Positions 1-11,349 are shown, numbered from the stretch's first letter. The stretch is 64,000 nt of DNA from Schistosoma haematobium (GCF_000699445.3 NC_067196.1:3782001-3846000), one strand, 5' to 3'. Numbers and translations: made by a program. The notes: a model not told the origin generated them from the sequence alone.

Positions 1-90
1 ATCTCAAAGTTCATGTTCACTCAGTAAGAGATTGATCAATTGCAGTCCTTATCATTAATGAGAAGATTCAAGTAAACAATAGCAAACGAA
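1..90 (+). repeat. Smalpha-like SINE fragment
   Basis: The segment around 20-85 (gagattgatcaattgcagtc and the following agaagattcaagtaaacaat) matches the 3' body of the hammerhead SINE seen at 22500-22590, 35030-35100 and, inverted, at 43165-43235. The tRNA-like head and the ribozyme part are missing, so this is a remnant inside the upstream intron of the AK7-like gene. Confidence 0.5.
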
Positions 91-596
91 TTTGTTGCCC
101 TATCTACTCTAAATGATCCAACTGTAAAGTATACACTACTTTTATTTTCAACTAAAACCATCAATAAAAAAAACTTTATAATGAAGTCACATATTACCAT
201 TCAACAATCCTTCAAGGTTACTGATTGATTTTAAATCATTTTGATGGCGTTTTGTTCTCTGAGCTGGATGGTTTGGTCGTAGAACTTTCATCGTTCTTCT
301 AAACGCCATCATCAGCACAAACTTTAAGTATAAGTGAAGTATTCAAATTTCTCCACATATAGCTCACAGCTTGTCCTATAGACTTCGATGTTGATTTGTT
401 ATTGTTGACTTTAAACCTGTCATTGTTTACTTCTTTGTTTTGGTTGTATCTCCCATTGGTTTAATTTTTGTTACTATGTTTGTGTATACTTCTCCTGATT
501 GGTTGATAAATTGAATCGGTTTCAATGTGCTTGTTCATTTCCAGTCTTAAAGTTTAATAGTTGATAAAACTTATTGTATAAATTTTTTTTGTTTAG
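91..596. other. Intron sequence upstream of the AK7-like last exon
   Basis: AT-rich sequence with no coding frame or RNA motif that I can recognise. It ends in a pyrimidine-rich tract and gtttag at 591-596, the acceptor of the next exon. Earlier AK7 exons must lie before position 1. Confidence 0.5.
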
Positions 597-812
597 AACA
601 ATTGGCTTTCTTTGTTGAATACACAAAATTATCAGTATGCTGAAGCACATTCACTACCAATGCGTTATTATTTAATGAAATATATTATGCCTGAATTATC
701 GAAAGCTTTATTGGAATGTTCTGAAATACGTCCAGATGATCCAGTTGATTTTGTGGCAAGTTCATTCATTGTTTATTTATTTCACTTTTTACAATCAAAA
801 GGAGAAGAATGA
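597..812 (+). CDS. AK7: Adenylate kinase 7-like protein, last coding exon (Dpy-30 motif)
   Basis: The exon opens after the acceptor gtttag (591-596) and stays open to the stop at 810-812, encoding 71 residues. The core [20 protein letters not shown], followed by [11 protein letters not shown], is the Dpy-30 motif found at the C-terminus of animal adenylate kinase 7, a ciliary/axonemal nucleotide kinase. In that family the helical hairpin docks the protein to an A-kinase anchoring type partner. The last residues ([15 protein letters not shown]) differ from vertebrate AK7. NME5 and other Dpy-30 proteins are alternatives, but the [19 protein letters not shown] spacing fits AK7 best. The kinase domain is outside the window. 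No AATAAA lies close to the stop. Confidence 0.78.
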   Translation, partial: NNWLSLLNTQNYQYAEAHSLPMRYYLMKYIMPELSKALLECSEIRPDDPVDFVASSFIVYLFHFLQSKGEE

Positions 813-929
813 TTTGATTTTTTTTTGTGCATTTTAGTGATAAGTATTAACGTAAAATATCTCAGCAGATCCTTAGATTGGGGATTGAGGTCAAAGTTTA
901 GTAGGTTTCTTATGATTCAAAACTTACGC

Positions 930-1350
930 CTGTTACTCCCAATAGAGCATAGTTCGCCCACCAGCATTCTCAAACCCACTCTATCCTGGGCCTTCCTTTC
1001 TAGTTCTATACAATTGTTGTTCATTATTCTCAGATGTCTCCGTTTCTCGGCGTAATGTATTCTTCGGTCTTCCTGTTCTCCTTTGGTCTTGAGGATCCGA
1101 AGTGATGACTTTACTTGCGACGCGGTTGTATGCTTTCCTTAATTTGTGTCCTATCCATTTCTAGCGCTTCTTGCTGATTTCTTGCTACGGTGGGATCTGG
1201 TTTGTTCTCTCCCACAGTAGGTTGTTGTTGATAGTCTCTGACCAACGAATCCGAAGTATTTTGCGTAGACAACTGCTTATAAACACTTGTGTCTGCTGGA
1301 TGATGTGTTTCGTAGTTCTTCAAGATTCCGCCCCATACAACAATGGAATA
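930..1350 (-). mobile_element. RTE (SR2-like) LINE, 3' end of reverse transcriptase ORF
   Basis: Read on the minus strand, the fragment encodes the C-terminal tail of an RTE LINE in several frames: TSSRRHKCL, then [15 protein letters not shown], [18 protein letters not shown] and ending [12 protein letters not shown]. The same tail ends the copies at 25491, 33365, 38809 and 45830. The 3' end is at about 930 (antisense of gtaacaggcgtaagt). It is broken by stops and frameshifts. Its 5' side stops at about 1350, beside the gypsy LTR at 1366. Confidence 0.8.
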
Positions 1351-1365
1351 CGTGGGTAGTGTGTT

Positions 1366-1716
1366 TGTAGTGTAGCGTCGAGTCGCGGTTGACTATGATC
1401 ATCACTGCAAGAAGACTACGTACCAGTTAACCGATAACATCCCCCGTAAGCCAAATATCAGTAGGCAGTTGATGGCTGTAGTCGAGATGCATTTGTTGGC
1501 GATCTCGTGGTATTGAAAGAATACCGAGATCGTGCCAGGCTACAAGTGTGGTTACTGAGCGTAACCGAATTCGTGCAAGGTCACAATCAACGGAAGAATG
1601 AGTGTTTTGGTACAGTTCAACAAACAAATACAGTAAAACAATCCCTGACACAATTGGTTATAATAATTGTTTCCAATACATCAATCGCGTTCTCTTGATA
1701 AAAGTAGGTCACTACA
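1366..1716 (-). repeat. 3' LTR of the gypsy element (351 bp)
   Basis: Starts tgtagtgtagcg and ends aagtaggtcactaca, giving short inverted termini TGTAGTG/CACTACA. Just inside the element (1717-1728) the minus strand reads a purine-rich tract (gcgaggggctcc), the expected polypurine primer. The outer ends match those of the short copy at 6353-6394. Confidence 0.75.
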
Positions 1717-2279
1717 GGAGCCCCTCGCTAGAAAGGGTTTACATTTTCGATAAGCGGTGGTTTCATTCGCGGGACTGATCAGCAGACGTGCGATTGTAGG
1801 ACGAAAGGGTTGGCGAACAGGAAGCGATTGTTGATCCTCGAGTTGCCACCTAAGATCTTTTAGGTAGAACGGTACCAAGAGAAACGTGCTGATCTGTTGC
1901 TCGAGTTAGCGTACCACACCAGATTGGTTTGTATCCAGGATCTGGGGATTGCGTTCGTAGGGGTGTGGGCCAGGAAACGCTGCAGACGTAAGAAGGGGCC
2001 ACGTTGAGCCAAGGAACCAGGAGCGACCGTAACAACCAAGTGCGAGACCAACACATATGCCAGACAGGTTCGAAACCAGAATATGGACTAAGTGCGTTGA
2101 CAAGAGCGTGGTTGATCAAACCAGCGTTCGCCAAAATGGATTGAAGTCAACGGTACCAAGCGGGCGATGGTCGGAGGCGTGGGTTCGGGATACAAAACAA
2201 ATCAAAGAAAAAGAGAAAAAGTGTAGCATGCATGTAGTTTAGGAACAGTCCTAAACTGTATTCATTGTTGATTGTGCGG

Positions 2280-3800
2280 TTAGTCGCTAAAACGTATGGG
2301 TAGGCGTGCTCGGCGACCGGAACATGATACGGTGGTCTTTTTCGTACTTCGTGAGCCTGCAATCTCATCCGAAGTCAAGGGCGGCGTGGTCTGCTGATCT
2401 GGACGTGAGACTGAAGTCTCGTCCGTCATTGGTGCAGATGACACGTGCTGTTGACCGGGACGTGAGAATGAGGTCTCTGATGTACCTAGCGTGGGACCTG
2501 AAGTAGATGTAAGGAACCCGCTAGTAGGTTTGATGGGTCTAGCATTGCGTCTCGAGTTATCGGGTAAAGCACTGTCATCGACGTGTGCTGGTTTGAGACG
2601 ATCAGTGCTGACGATCTCGACACGGCCATGTCGATCAGCCTTGAAAGTCTTTTCGTGACTAGAAATCACGTGAAAAGGTCTTTCGTAAGGCTGTTGCAGA
2701 GGTTTGCGTACCGAATCTACCCGTATGAAAACATTTGAACAGGTAGATAACTCTCGACGGAGAGCGACCTGTCGATGTTGTATTCGAGTTGACACCGGAG
2801 ACAGTGTTCGAATAAATTCAGACAGTCGATGGACGTAGCCTGACTCACAGAAGTCGTTACTGCTCCGTGGTGTGAAAAATTCCCCAGGCAGACGCAATGT
2901 CGTTCCGTAAACAGGTTCAGCGGCGGAACATCGAGTATCTGCCTTTAAACTCGTTCTGATGCCTAAGAGGATGAGCGGCAAGGTTTCGTAACAATTGCTG
3001 TTTTCTTGTGCTCGAAAAGCAATTTTAAGTTGGCGATGAAACCGTTCGACTAAACCATTTGATGCTGGGTGGTAGGTGGTAGTGCGTATGCGTCTGTACC
3101 AAGCAGCCGGGTCGGTGAGGAGAATAATGCGGACTCGAATTGTTGTCCCCGGTCGGTCGTGACAGTCGAGGGACAACCGCAGAGCGCTGTTTCTGCCGTA
3201 ATAGACGTGATGGGAATAGCTTCGGGCCAACTCGTAAAACGATCGATGCACGTGAGTACGTGATCATATCCGTGCGATGGTGGCAATGGTCCCACAATGT
3301 CTATATGAACGTAATCGAAGCTAGCATCAGGCGTACCGAACGTGCCAATGCAGTTTTGATCGTTGACGTTGTAAGTATTGCTTTACCCACATACGGACAT
3401 CTTTATTCATGGACGGCCAGACGTATCGTGCGGCGATGAGGCATAATGTAGTTGCGATACCTGGATGAAACAGTCCATACAGGGCATCAAAGACGAGACG
3501 ACGGTAGGCAGAGGGTACGATGGGTCGGGGAAGACCGGTAGAAGTATCACGTAGGATAGTACCTGAGGTAGTAGTTAGGGGTACTTCTTGGCACTGAAGG
3601 GATGTAGTTTTTGGTGCTTCTGTACAGAAGGGATCGTCTGCTTGATCGGCAGCCATAGCAGGAAGATCGAGCACCGGTGAAGTAGCTGCATCCACTTGAA
3701 TACGTGACAGAGCATCGGCAACATAGTTCGACTTGCCTTTAATGTGACGAAGGTCCGTCATGAACTGAGAGATATAGTCCAAACATCTGCATTCTCGAGG
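2280..3800 (-). pseudogene. Gypsy integrase (zinc-binding, core and C-terminal regions), broken
   Basis: Minus-strand frames encode a CsRn1-type integrase. The N-terminal HHCC region (3327-3480) keeps FHPGIATTLCLIAARYVWPS, but the two cysteines appear as Tyr and Arg (YLQRQRSK). The catalytic core is split across frames: CIDRFTSWPEAIPITSI near 3200-3250, VTTDRGQQFES near 3140, and YHPASNGLVERFHRQL near 3040. A 200-residue tail follows, rich in Ser/Thr/Pro (SFSRPGQQHVSS). At least two frameshifts in the core rule out an active product. In the parent element this enzyme inserts the cDNA into the host chromosome. Confidence 0.82.
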
Positions 3801-5060
3801 TGAGTAACGGTCGGACTTGGTATGCAGAGCATTCGTTAAAGGCTTATGGTCGGTGGATAAGATAAAATCGCGACCTACCGAGTGATGTAAAAGTAGGCTG
3901 CTAATTGTTCTCGATCAAAAACCCCACATCACGTCTCTATGCGAGTGAGGCGTCGTGAGAAAAATTCAAGAGGTTGTCAACTTCTGGAGATGTTCTGCCG
4001 CACAACGGCTCCTATAGTAAATTCCGATGAATCAACCGCTATACTAAGCGTAGCTGATGGATCAGGATGAGCGAAGGGTGTGACTTGAGCCAGAGCCGTT
4101 TTGATCTCTGAAAATGCAGTATGTGCGGCATCGTTGAATTCTAATTTGCGTGGATTGCCGCGAAATAAGTTGGTTAATGGACGTAACTGTTCTGCTGCAT
4201 GTGGGATGAAACGTCAGTAGAAGTTAACTAAACTACGAAATGACTTCAGTTCTTTGAGTATGAACGGTGTACTCCACTACTGCACGTACTTTGTCCTCGT
4301 AAGGTAAAATACCCTCTTGCTTAGTAACGTGACCTAAGAATTTTATTTCCTGTTTGCCAAGTTCACACTTGTCCGGGTTGACTATCAGAAAGGCGCTGGA
4401 ATAGGAGTATTAGGTGTTGATAAAGTTCATCTACGTTTGGTGCTGCGATTAGCAGGTCATTAATGCAGACGTGAAAAAATCTAAGTCTCGTACTATGCTA
4501 TCAATAAACCTTTGGAAAGTTTGAGCAGCATTCCGTAATCGAAATGGCACTCGTAGGAACTCAAACCGACCAAAAGGAGTCGTGATAACGGTTTTCTCGA
4601 TTTCTTCAAGAGCGACTGGGATCTGATGATATGCTCGTACAAGATCGATTCTACGGGAAAATAGTCGTGCCCTTGAGTGATACCGTGAAGTCGTGTATGT
4701 GGGGGATGGGATAGCCATCAACGCATGTAGCTACGTTTAGTGCTCGATAGTCGCCGCATGGTCTCCAACCAACCCCATCCTTTTTGCGCATCATGTAAAG
4801 AGGTGAGGCCCAGGGACTGTAAGAAGGACGAATAATACCAGTAGCTAGTAAACTGTCAAACTCACTTTTACTGAAAGCTAATTTTTCCGGTGGCAGTTGG
4901 CGAGGTTTTGCCGTGACTGGGATTCCGCGGGTGACTATGTGCTGTACCACACGATTGATAACCGACGGGCTCTCCTCGAGTGGTTTAGATAAGTTGAGGA
5001 ATTTCTCGAATAAAGCGTCGAATATATCGTCACACGAATGAAAGGCGCCTTAGATTCGGC
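3801..5060 (-). pseudogene. Gypsy reverse transcriptase and RNase H, broken
   Basis: RT motifs are clear on the minus strand at 4449-4950: [18 protein letters not shown] and [17 protein letters not shown], then [20 protein letters not shown]. The catalytic box expected as Y-(V/I)-D-D appears as CINDLLIAA (about 4435-4465), so the first catalytic aspartate reads as Asn. RNase H-like sequence fills 3801-4430 but is heavily frameshifted. This is a dead copy. Confidence 0.78.
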
Positions 5061-5400
5061 GCGCGTTTGTTTGAGCTTTGAGGCCCATGAATTTACTGTT
5101 CGAAAAAATTTCAATTAGCTGCAGCCTACGTGAATCGATTGGCAATTTATAGTGCTGTACGAAATCAATACCTAGTGTGGTTGTGGGAACATCGGCAATG
5201 ATGAACGTCTACAGACACTGTCGTCGGTTGCCCAGGTTGTTCATGAGCTGTCGTTTACCATTGGTAGGAATGACAGAGCCATTCGCGGCGCATAGTCGAA
5301 CCATCGTAGCTTGTGACTTACTGTTACCAATAGGTATGACATAAACTTGGGCACCTGTATCTACTAGGTACCTGGCGTTAGTGCTTTAGTCGTGCACATA
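5061..5400 (-). pseudogene. Gypsy protease region
   Basis: The minus-strand frame reads YLVDTGAQVYVIPIGNSKSQ (active-site DTG), then VRLCAANGSVIPTNGKRQL, and ends near GIDFVQHYKLPIDSRRLQL, the usual aspartic protease layout of gypsy Pol between gag and RT. There is an in-frame stop and a frameshift relative to gag. Confidence 0.72.
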
Positions 5401-6340
5401 AAATGAACGGCCAACCTGGGGCAAAGGGCCGGCGAGCGCGGCCCCATTTCCTCGCCGGCTCGGGAATTTCCCGCCTTGTACGAGCAGGGAGCTTGACAAC
5501 GGCAGGTACCGGACCCGGAAGCACAGTGGAACCAGGACCAAACCGCATTCGCTTCCGAAGCCGCATCTTGGGGTGGCTTGGAAGTTTCCCGCTTAGGGCG
5601 AGTAGTTACGGCTTTACGGGAGCATGACCTGGCTCGGGGGACGTAGGGTTCTGGTATATTGGAACAGTCTGGAAAATTGAGACGGGTGTGGTACAGCTAT
5701 CCCCATCGTCCTGAGCCGTAAGGTGACTAGCGTCGAGATCTACAGTCTAGCGTGTCCTCGAGCAAAACCGTAACGGCTGGTTGTATATTTGCTGGTAGCG
5801 ATTCGAACCATAATTCCCTAGCTATTTCGGAATCGTCTGTCGTGGGTCCCGCTAAAGACTGCAGGCGCGTGAGGTGGTGACTCGATTTAGCATCACTCGG
5901 GGTGTGACGTGCTAATAGTGTCCCCCAATTGTTCGTCTATCGACGGGGGGAAATGTTTAAGAATCGCCCCCTTGAGACGATCGTTGAGGACAACATCACG
6001 AACAGTAGCTATGTGATCCCCAGGTAGCGTTTCCTGAGCGTAAGCACACTTCTGCCGTTGATTCGTTATGCGGCGGATCTCGAAGTGGGATTCCAGTGCC
6101 GCGAATCAAACTTATGGATCATGGGGAATAAAGGAGATAGGTCGGAAATTGGTGACCTGTACATCTGAGTCTATTATATTAATGCCACTCTTATCGTTAT
6201 TCACCATATCAAGTTGTTGCCCGGATATTATATATTGAAAAATATCAATGCGAAAATGCGCAACAAAAGTAGATAAATAGATAACGGACTCACCGTCCTC
6301 TTGGGAAAGTTTTCCAGAGGTTGAAACGTGTTCACAGTTT
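5401..6340 (-). pseudogene. Gypsy gag region
   Basis: Minus-strand frames encode GAILKHFPPSIDEQLGDT, then IARELWFESLPANIQPAV, then the Cys/His cluster WFHCASGSGTCRCQAPC and a short tail before the protease. The first Cys of the clade's CHCC motif reads as Ser. Several stops interrupt the frame. The part next to the primer-binding site (6112-6340) is open but unassigned. Confidence 0.65.
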
Positions 6341-6352
6341 CGGGTCACCAGA

Positions 6353-6394
6353 TGTAGTGTGGAGTCATTCTTTTCATAAAAGTAGGCCACTACA
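6353..6394 (-). repeat. 5' LTR of the gypsy element, internally deleted to 42 bp
   Basis: The ends match the 351-bp LTR at 1366-1716 (tgtagtgt at one side, ataaaagtaggccactaca at the other), but about 309 bp of the interior are missing. On the minus strand it is followed by tctggtgacccg, the primer-binding site, so the position is that of a true 5' LTR. Confidence 0.65.
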
Positions 6395-7744
6395 TATTTA
6401 CGGACTCATTGGTGGTTGTCTCGATTCGAGCCTCTACCGGTAAATAAATCCTCAGAATCAATAGCTCTTTAAGTCTTTGTTGTTGATACTGTCTTCATCA
6501 GTTTTAATGAACTCAACTAGCTGAAGACGCACGGTTACGCATCCGCACCAGATCACGAGTGGGCACGCCGTTCTTCACATCGCCCACAACCGCTAGCCAG
6601 TTCAGGTTGATCACTTCTCAAAATATCGATAGCCCATCAAATATATCTTCGAACCTATCCATATCTGACTTCTGATTTCACTGGGTTGGTACGTTTCGGT
6701 TATAAAGATGTTGCTGGTTAAGGCGTTATCAAACTCGTATACCTACAATTTAATCCTTTGACAGCTTCCAGTTCAATAGACCTTACTGCTTTTCAACAGA
6801 TGTGCTCACCCAGATTTAACTACACTCAAACTTACAATTAATGGACAGGTTGGCTAGAAATAATGCAGTCGTGTGGCCACTAAATATGTATTCTTTTATC
6901 TTTGGTATCTAGACCAATTATCCTTCTTGCCAGTTTGTTGTTACTTCTTCGTTCTAAATATTCTTCAGAGTAACATGCGATATCCTTTGAGTTACCTCTA
7001 AATCTGACTTCAGCGCTTAAGTAGGCTCTCTCGTTCTGAACATATTGGAATTGTAATCTGTAATTGAGGATTGAAGTTATAGAAGTAACTTTTAAGACGT
7101 GCGGTACTGTTAGGCATGCAGAGTGTTTTGATCTTACTAAAGTGATATCTGAAGTGTCAGCATTTGACTTTACGCCTAGTTAAGTTCTCAGTATATAGAC
7201 CAAACAATGTAAGTAATTTTTTAAACTTTAATGGATTTTTGAAGCGTGAATCAAAACCTCGTACGATTATTGAATTCATCTAGGAAAATTTCGTCTTTAG
7301 CCAATTTGCAAATGTCGGATTCAGACTCATCATGCGTACGTTCTCATTGCCAATAGTTGTTGATAGCTAATAGGATGTACAAGAAATCTTGGCCTGCCCT
7401 GGGTTGTATGAAGAAATTACACATGAGAAGAAACATGTGTATAATAAGGTAAGTCTCGTGCTATAAAAATTTTTTGTAGTTTCGAAATTTTAATAATAAT
7501 GACTTGTGCATTATGGTATACGGCATTAACGTCTGTAAATACTCTGTGAATATGCTTAACGTAGTCGTCAACTTAGATAAATTCGAAAACTGTTTGGGAG
7601 ACTTAACGAACTATTGATTCCATAGGGTCTGCGTAGTCGGTTGACTGTAAGTGGTTCTTCCCAAGTACGGGAAATATAATGCCCGAATTCTCGGCCCTAT
7701 AAATCCTCACCAACTGAGAAGCCAGTAACTTATTTTCCAACCAT
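6395..7744. other. Unassigned repeat-like sequence with one open frame
   Basis: No recognised gene. A minus-strand frame of about 97 codons at 6880-7180 is open (LVRSKHSACLTVPHVLK ... ARRIIGLDTKDKR) and ends in a stop. I cannot assign a family. The rest shows only scattered short frames and may be an old retroelement. Confidence 0.4.
6880..7180 (-). pseudogene. Unassigned 97-codon open frame, likely retroelement remnant
   Basis: The minus-strand reading frame is open between stops. It begins near GVKSNADTSDIT, continues NYRLQFQYVQNERAYLSAEV and ends KLARRIIGLDTKDKRIHI. It has no ATG at its start and no splice sites of obvious quality. The charge pattern and location between two retroelements suggest a mobile-element remnant, but no motif identifies it. 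Confidence 0.3.
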
Positions 7745-7791
7745 TAGTTTCAGTTTCAGTTTTGAAAGGACATGAGGCTTGATGGCCTGTG

Positions 7792-9260
7792 TTAGTCCTG
7801 GCAGTGGTGGTCTCTCAGTTGATCCAACTTTCTTTTGAATGAGTCGACGGATGGAGCTTCAACCACGTTCTGAGGTAATGAATTCCACTCGTTGATGATT
7901 CGATGCGAAAGTCGATGGTCGGCTGACAAGTAATTTGTTCTGGGCTTGTGAACTTTTTTGGAGTGTCCTCGTAAATTCTGTTTTGGAAGTAAAAAAAATG
8001 AGGGCATATTAGGTGCAACTTTGGCACTAAGCAGTTTGAAAAATGTAATCAAGTCGCCTCTAGTTCTGCGAAATGACAACGGGAAAAGGTTCAGCTTGGC
8101 CAGTCGAGCTTCATACGGAAGCTTCGCTATTCCGGGAATAAGCTTAGTTGCCGTCCTCTGAACCTTTTCCAGAAGCTCACTGCCTTTTTTAAGCAGAGGC
8201 TAGCCGCTTGTATGCAGTACTCAAGTTTAGGACGTACGAACACTGTATACAAAGTCAAAAACGTCTTAGCGTCAACATGACTAAAAGCCCTACGTATTGA
8301 CCTTAAGGTTCTAAAACCTTTGGCGGCCATTGCACGGCAGTGTGCAGTAGTCTTTAGGTCTTGGCTAACGATGACTCTTAAGTCATTATATGTCTGGACG
8401 ACAGGTAGCTCAGTGTTATCCATCGTGTATGTATCTGTACCTTGATGACCGATATGCATCACGACACACTTGGAAATATTTATCGGCAACTGACAGGCTT
8501 GAGACCATTCAGATAATTTCTTCAGGTCATTTTGGAGTTCTAAGCTATCACCCTTACATCGTATCGTTCTCCATATCTTGACATCGTCAGCATATAGCAA
8601 GACCGATGATGATAGGAGACGAGGAAGGTCATTTACATACAAGAGGAATAGCACTGGCCCCAAAACTGCACCCTGGGGCACTCTAAGATTTTTACGACCA
8701 CACTAGTTAGGCTAACGGGGCGGTAATTCCCAGGTTTGTGTCTCGTACCTGTTTTGAAGACAGGACTTACTATGGCGTTTTTCCAGTCTTTTGGTAAACG
8801 ACCATGCGTTACGGATAGGTTAAAGCATATACTTAAAGGGTTCTCAACGAAGTTAGATAGTTCCTTCATTAGCCTGGGATGTAATTCATCGGACCCCGTG
8901 GATTTACCTATGTCAAGCTTATTTAGCAGACCAAAGACATCGAGTTCTTTAATGGTCACGCTATCCAGTGTATGTGTGGGGGGATCTGTATACGGGAAGG
9001 GTGCTTCTATGGTATATACATTGCTAAAGTGGTTCGACAACACTTGAGCCTTACCAAAGTCGTCCTCCACTAATGATGCGGCAGTACTGTCTCCCCATAG
9101 AGCAGGAATATTTCCTCTTCTCTTTGTCATTTGGCTTATATAGGAATACAAGCGTTTAGGACATTCTATGGATTCCTTAACAATTTTTTCTTCGTACAAC
9201 TTTCTAGACTTACGGAGGGTCGAGGCACAGGTATTCCGAGCTTTGCGACACTGAGACTTT
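7792..9260 (-). pseudogene. CR1-like reverse transcriptase with internal deletion
   Basis: The upstream half (8690-9199) reads GNIPALWGDSTAA, then STGSDELHPRLMKELSNF, then PVFKTGTRHKPGNYRPVSLT and SVVVKILE. The downstream half (8127-8687) begins PQGAVLGPVLFLLYVNDLP and holds the catalytic box LLYADDVKIW intact. About 100 residues expected between KILE and PQG, including the first catalytic aspartate region, are missing at a junction near 8687, where the frame also shifts. The C-terminal part continues at 7792-8079 (YLSADHRLSHRIINEWNSLP), typical of CR1 LINEs. Confidence 0.85.
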
Positions 9261-9463
9261 GTCTCATCGGTCCCCAGTAACCTAAATCTATCCCATATTT
9301 TTCTTCTCTTACGGAGAAGGATGCGGACCTTCCCACTGAACCATGGTGGGGAGTTTCTCGGCCCCCTTGGTATAGTCCAAGGGATGTGGGGTGTGGTAAC
9401 TTTTAAGTATGAACTTCGAAATGCGTCTCAGGCTGTTTCGATTGAGGACTCTGGGTCTATTGT

Positions 9464-10255
9464 CTAATCTACTAACGATGCTGAGTGCATGATACCTGGT
9501 ATGTTTGCTTTCCAGACGTTAGGTCTGGATTGGGCTGACGCGTGCTCATGTCTGACAGTTATATGGAAGTCGAAAGTTAAAACCGCGTGGTCACTTTTAC
9601 CTAGGGGTGGCAAATAATGGAGGTTCGCAACGTCATCCTCATAGTGAGTCAGTATAAGATCTAGTAAGGATGATTCAGTGTCCGGGTCGTACCTTGTCGC
9701 TTCTTTCACATGTTGCACTAAGGCACATGTGATAACCGCATCAACTAGTTCCTGCTCGAAGGAATTTTCTGACGATTCAGTTCGCAGATTTTCCCAGTCT
9801 ACCATTGGTGCATTAAAGTCCCCTAGGATTAGACATCGACCACTTTGTGACCAAGTATTGAGACTGCTTAACAGCACCTCATTTAACCCACAGCTTGGAC
9901 TGCGATAGACCAAACCAATCAGCAGCTCTTGACCCTTGCATTTCAAACAGCAACTAACTAATTCACACGTCCCACTCTCATGGGATACACTATCGATAAT
10001 GGCAAATGGGATAGCATTCCTAATGAATAGAGCTACTCCCCTTCCTTTACGCTTTCGTATTCTGTCGGCCCTTACTAACGTAAAACCTTCGAAATCAAGT
10101 TCCATACTATCTGTAGCCTGTGTCAGCCAGGTTTTTGTAACTGCGATTATGTCTGTCTTTGTAGAGTCAATCTGTACACCTAGTTCCGATCGCTTATTAA
10201 GTAAGCTTCGGGCATTAGTGTAACAGGTCCGAAGCCTATTTAAGTGGCTTCGTGC
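9464..10255 (-). pseudogene. CR1-like LINE APE endonuclease domain
   Basis: The minus-strand frame opens with CYTNARSLLNKRSELG and DIIAVTKTWLTQATDS (usually TETWL), then GRGVALFIRNAIPF, GLVYRSPS, CLILGDFNAPMVDWE, SSLLDLILTHYEDDVANL and LPPLGKSDHAVLTF. These are the ordered catalytic motifs (E, GDFN, SDH) of the LINE endonuclease that nicks target DNA. This segment is open over more than 200 codons, so it is the best preserved part of the element. Between 9260 and 9464 the frame is disrupted. Confidence 0.87.
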
Positions 10256-10260
10256 TTCAC

Positions 10261-10710
10261 TCAGAGTGGCTTGGGCATCATTTTCTGTCGAAGCCTTACA
10301 ACCCGAAAATTTACAATTTTTAGGTTCTTTTTGTCTAACCTAAGTTGTAGTTCTTTTTCGGCTTCCCGTCTTTTAACACGGTCTGCCAATGGCAAGTCCT
10401 TGCGGATAAAAACTCCTGAACCCTTTAATTTATGTCCATTCTGTAAAATTAGATCGCGTTCTTTGGAAGACTTGAATAGTGCTTTAAGCAGTCTGGATTG
10501 ATTTGGTTTCAAGTTTGCTAGACTACCTAATCTGTACACCTTTAGCAAGGTGACCCCGGTGATATTTTGAGTCATGAGTTGATTAAGCAGCTGTTTAATC
10601 AGCACAATGTCATGCTCAAAACGAGCTTTTGGTTCAGAGCTCTCACTCTCCTTGATTCTATGAAAAATAACTGATCTGTCTCTGTGATCAGCTTTCGATT
10701 TTTCAACCAC
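10261..10710 (-). pseudogene. CR1-like LINE ORF1, charged C-terminal domain
   Basis: An open frame of 149 codons, VEKSKADHRDRSVIFHRIKE ... LADRVKRREAEKELQLRL. The RSVIFHRIKES start and the long Arg/Lys/Glu helix resemble the nucleic-acid binding C-terminal half of LINE ORF1 proteins. It lies just upstream of ORF2 in the element. Confidence 0.65.
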
Positions 10711-10965
10711 TTTTACGGGGGCAGGATTCCCTTTTATATCGCTACGTTGTTTCTTCCTTACAACTTGTACCCATTCGTCAACGGTGCTAGGAGAGGTAAC
10801 AACAGTTGTGTCAAACCTACTGTCGGATTCCGGAGGGTTTTCGACGACCTGGGAGGTCAGGTTATGTTTCCCGCTAGAAACCGATCGAGCCTTGCGATTG
10901 CGGCTTCTAGGCGTTTCCTGCCGGATGCCATTTAGAAGACGGGGAACAGAAGAGCCTTCTTTTCT

Positions 10966-11349
10966 TCAGTTTTTGTTTAAGACAGACCTCTTTGGAGACT
11001 GTTTTTCCTTCTTTGATCGGTGTGAGTCACCTATTTTCGAACTCGCCTGAGTTTGCTTCATATCAATTTGCGCGTCGACCGGGCGAGTGCTGTTTGATGT
11101 GTCCCGACTACGCTTGCTGAAATACTTCTTCGCAGCATCTACCAGTGAGATGGCCTTGGTTAACAAGCTGTTTGCATCCGAACAGCACTGTTGACAAAGC
11201 CAAACGCAACCCTTTTTACTGAACCTTTTGAAAGCTGCAGGCGTTAAATTCGTGCAAACCTCGTGGTACCAACCTTTGCACTCATCGCACTGCATGCCGC
11301 TTTCAACAGGATAACGACGACCTGGCGTTGGCAACTGCTTTTTTTGCAC
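10966..11349 (-). pseudogene. CR1-like LINE ORF1, PHD-like zinc finger
   Basis: An open frame of 127 codons with CDECKGWYHEVC near residue 20 and VWLCQQC near residue 50, a PHD-type Cys4-His-Cys3 arrangement seen in ORF1 of CR1 elements. A Lys/Ser-rich tail follows (KKYFSKRSRDTSNS). The frame breaks before the second ORF1 domain. Confidence 0.7.

Larger units (their letters stand above)
1366..6394 (-). mobile_element. Ty3/gypsy LTR retrotransposon, CsRn1/Kabuki clade (Boudicca-like), degenerate
   Basis: A 5.0-kb element on the minus strand with gag, protease, RT, RNase H and integrase in gypsy order, bounded by related termini TGTAGTG...CACTACA. The gag region carries LPANIQPAV and a Cys/His cluster (WFHCASGSGTCRCQAPC) resembling the CHCC motif of CsRn1-type gag. 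The integrase C-terminal part has YHPASNGLVERFHRQL. A primer-binding site starting TGGTGACCCG (minus strand, about 6339-6350) follows the 5' LTR and fits the tRNA-Trp primer reported for this clade. All reading frames are interrupted. No matching target duplication is visible (gtgtt at 1361-1365, tattt at 6395-6399). Confidence 0.85.

Noticed and set aside
5378..5627. Two GC-rich overlapping frames on opposite strands as host genes
   Set aside because: They are shadows of the gypsy gag Cys/His region, which is read in another minus-strand frame.
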